Positions 5,517-7,296 of a DNA stretch of 7,296 nt are shown in pieces. How positions within the stretch are numbered: the stretch's first letter is position 1; the number at the start of each line of letters is the position of its first letter. This DNA comes from JAGWAZ01 sp050248595. Its GTDB lineage: Bacteria > Bacteroidota > Ignavibacteria > OLB7. The notes below the pieces were generated by a model, which searched no databases, was not told where the DNA came from, and worked only from the letters and a program-made list of their open reading frames with translations. The DNA lies in assembly GCA_050248595.1 (NCBI GenBank), contig JBFWSB010000235.1, positions 1-7,296 of the forward strand, in the 5' to 3' direction. Both the position numbers and the translations under genes were made by a program.

Positions 5517-7217
5517 ATGTCCGACATACAACAGTTGATCAGTCAGGCTCGGTCAGTTCGAGGAGTCCCATTTTCTGGATTCAAGACAGCCTATACCTCT
5601 CTCGGCGATTTGATTCTGCATCAATGCCGCCAACAGAGAGAGAAGGATTGGTTGATCTGGTACGACGAGAATGGAGACCGTCGCCCGTTTACCTACGGAG
5701 AGTTCTTTGACCTGGTAAACGCAACAGCACGTTTTCTCTTGACTGAAGGTATTACGCGAGGTTCGCGGGTGGCAACTGTTGCTCACAACCACTGGGAGAC
5801 AGTTGTTCAATACTTCGCTGTTTGGCTCTTAGGTGGAACTGTTGTTCCGATCAACGTTGGGGAAGATGATGAGCGAATTTCCTACATCCTCAATAATTCA
5901 GGGGCGGCACTCACATTTGTTCGGGCTGAATATCTGGATAGGCTTGGTGAGTTGAGCAAGGATATTCCTTCCCTTCGAACAATTGTTGCCTGCGGCGACC
6001 TCTCCGGGAGGAGTGACTCTACGGAGTGGTACGAGAACTTCAACGATGTTCTCGGTAAAGGTGTTGGCTCTCCACCAATCCTCCCCCGACGCTATCTCAT
6101 CGACCACGAGTGTCTAATCGTCTACACCAGTGGCACAACCGGTGCTCCGAAAGGTGTCCTTCTCACGCACGGCAACTTACTTGCAGACGCCACAGGTATT
6201 TCGGATTGGCATCTCATTACCGAGAAGAGTCGGATGATGTGTGTTCTCCCGATCCACCACGTTAACGGAACTGTGGTGACACTCGTTACTCCGATGTTTG
6301 CAGGGGGCAGCGTTGTCCTAAACCGGAAGTTCCAAACCGGTACTTTCTTCCAACGAATTGCCGACGAAGGGGTAGAAATCGTCTCAGTTGTCCCCACACT
6401 CTTAGCATATCTCTGCAGCTCAGCAATTGACACGTCGACACTCGACCTTCAATCGCTTCGACACATTATCTGTGGAGCAGGACCACTCACCTGTGAGCTT
6501 GCAGAGCGGTTTGAGGATCAATACAAGGTTCGCATCCTCCACGGCTACGGACTCTCCGAGACGACCTGCTATAGCTGTTTCCTGCCGGTTGCCATCTCCG
6601 ACGAAGAACATCGTGGGTGGATGCGAGATCACGGTTTCCCGAGCATTGGCGTCCCGATTCCGCAGAACGAGATGGCTATCCACGATGAGAATGGAAATGC
6701 TCTGGAAGCTGGTCAGCGTGGTGAGATTGTGATTCGGGGCCACAACGTGATGCCGGGCTACTACAACAACCGCGAGGCAAACGAAAACGCTTTCACTCAC
6801 GGCTGGTTTCGGAGTGGTGACGAAGGGTTTTTCATGGTAGATAAGAGTGAGAATACCTACTTCTTTATCACTGGAAGGTTGAAGGAGTTGATTATTCGTG
6901 GAGGTGTGAACATCTCTCCACTTGAGATTGACGAAGTGCTAAACAGCCACCCCGGTGTTGATGCCGGGATTGCCGTTGCGTTCGAGAATTCTTGGTATGG
7001 TGAAGAGGTTGGGGCACTCGTCAGAAAACTGGATGATTCGTTGACAGAAGAAGAACTTCTCGCCTTCTGTGCCGAACATCTCCCCTTCCACAAACAACCG
7101 AAAGTTGTCATCTTCGGAGATGATATTCCAGTAACTTCTACCGGAAAGTATCAGCGGAACAGAGTGAAGGGATTGTTTGCCAACTACAAGGAAGTACAAT
7201 TCAAATCTCAGAAGTAA
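5517..7217 (+). CDS. ANL-superfamily acyl-CoA synthetase (AMP-forming acid-CoA ligase)
   Basis: The 566-residue product is a full-length adenylate-forming enzyme. In order it shows the phosphate-binding loop YTSGTTGAPKG (203-213), the substrate-pocket region LPIHHVNGT (244-252), CGAGPLT (319-325), the adenine-binding motif HGYGLSETT (342-350), the ribose-binding aspartate in WFRSGDEG (430-437), the hinge region GRLKELIIRGGVNISPLE (453-470), and the C-terminal lysine motif IPVTSTGKYQRNRV (537-550) with catalytic Lys544. Such enzymes activate a carboxylic acid with ATP to an acyl-adenylate and then form the CoA thioester in the cytosol. No carrier-protein domain or membrane segment is attached, so it is a stand-alone ligase. 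Chain length or aromatic preference cannot be assigned from sequence. It sits 125 bases after barrel paralogue B and appears to be its own transcription unit, with a -7-like element before it and a terminator after it. Its GC content looks higher than that of the barrel genes. Confidence 0.93.
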   Translation: MSDIQQLISQARSVRGVPFSGFKTAYTSLGDLILHQCRQQREKDWLIWYDENGDRRPFTYGEFFDLVNATARFLLTEGITRGSRVATVAHNHWETVVQYFAVWLLGGTVVPINVGEDDERISYILNNSGAALTFVRAEYLDRLGELSKDIPSLRTIVACGDLSGRSDSTEWYENFNDVLGKGVGSPPILPRRYLIDHECLIVYTSGTTGAPKGVLLTHGNLLADATGISDWHLITEKSRMMCVLPIHHVNGTVVTLVTPMFAGGSVVLNRKFQTGTFFQRIADEGVEIVSVVPTLLAYLCSSAIDTSTLDLQSLRHIICGAGPLTCELAERFEDQYKVRILHGYGLSETTCYSCFLPVAISDEEHRGWMRDHGFPSIGVPIPQNEMAIHDENGNALEAGQRGEIVIRGHNVMPGYYNNREANENAFTHGWFRSGDEGFFMVDKSENTYFFITGRLKELIIRGGVNISPLEIDEVLNSHPGVDAGIAVAFENSWYGEEVGALVRKLDDSLTEEELLAFCAEHLPFHKQPKVVIFGDDIPVTSTGKYQRNRVKGLFANYKEVQFKSQK

Positions 7218-7248
7218 AAAAACAAAAATGTTCACCCCGCCACGTAGA

Positions 7249-7277
7249 AGAGTGAAATGCAGGTCATTCTCTTTTTT
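7249..7277 (+). terminator. Probable intrinsic terminator after the acyl-CoA synthetase
   Basis: Stem AGAGTGA (7249-7255) pairs with TCATTCT (7264-7270), six Watson-Crick pairs and one G-T wobble, around an 8-base loop. After one C it is followed by six T residues (7272-7277) and further AT-rich sequence. It lies about 30 bases after the stop codon. The stem is not GC-rich, so efficiency may be moderate. Confidence 0.5.
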
Positions 7278-7296
7278 AATTTTGAATTTTTCCTTT

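Noticed and set aside
6420..6800. Long antisense frame inside the acyl-CoA synthetase (126 codons), and a 101-codon plus frame at 6427-6732
   Set aside because: Both overlap the core catalytic domain of the synthetase, whose motifs are continuous through this region.

Overview
The window reads as ordinary bacterial chromosome, densely coded and with no gene-free stretch longer than 300 bases. It probably comes from the Bacteroidota/Chlorobiota (FCB) side of the tree, held at moderate to low confidence. None of the six start codons of recognisable genes has a convincing Shine-Dalgarno sequence. Two upstream regions contain TAnnTTTG, the -7 element known from Bacteroidota promoters. A lineage of secreted beta-barrel-like proteins without a lipobox also fits. 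No marker gene in the window settles the taxonomy.

Left half, minus strand: three genes point leftward. From right to left these are a MeaB/ArgK-type G-protein chaperone of B12-dependent acyl-CoA mutases (2071-3036), a GlcD-type FAD-linked oxidase (556-2049) only 21 bases downstream, and, after a 153-base gap, a MOSC-domain protein (1-402) that runs off the left edge. The first two look like one operon. The MOSC gene may be read through from it or have its own promoter.

Centre, plus strand: a 222-base divergent region (3037-3258) separates meaB from a set of envelope genes. This set is a predicted outer-membrane beta-barrel protein (3259-4107), a small three-helix membrane protein (4143-4562), and a second beta-barrel protein (4651-5391) clearly paralogous to the first. 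The two barrels share long conserved blocks but differ by an insertion of about 23 residues. I do not recognise the family beyond this architecture. This cassette is the least explained part of the window.

Right end, plus strand: a complete ANL-superfamily acyl-CoA synthetase (5517-7217) with all core motifs, preceded by a TATCTTTG element and a short palindrome, and followed by a plausible intrinsic terminator (7249-7277).

Metabolically, the synthetase (acyl-CoA formation), MeaB (acyl-CoA mutase maintenance) and the FAD oxidase (2-hydroxyacid oxidation) would suit carboxylic-acid catabolism. Only meaB and the oxidase are linked by gene arrangement. I saw no mobile element, CRISPR array, tRNA, rRNA or recognisable defence system.
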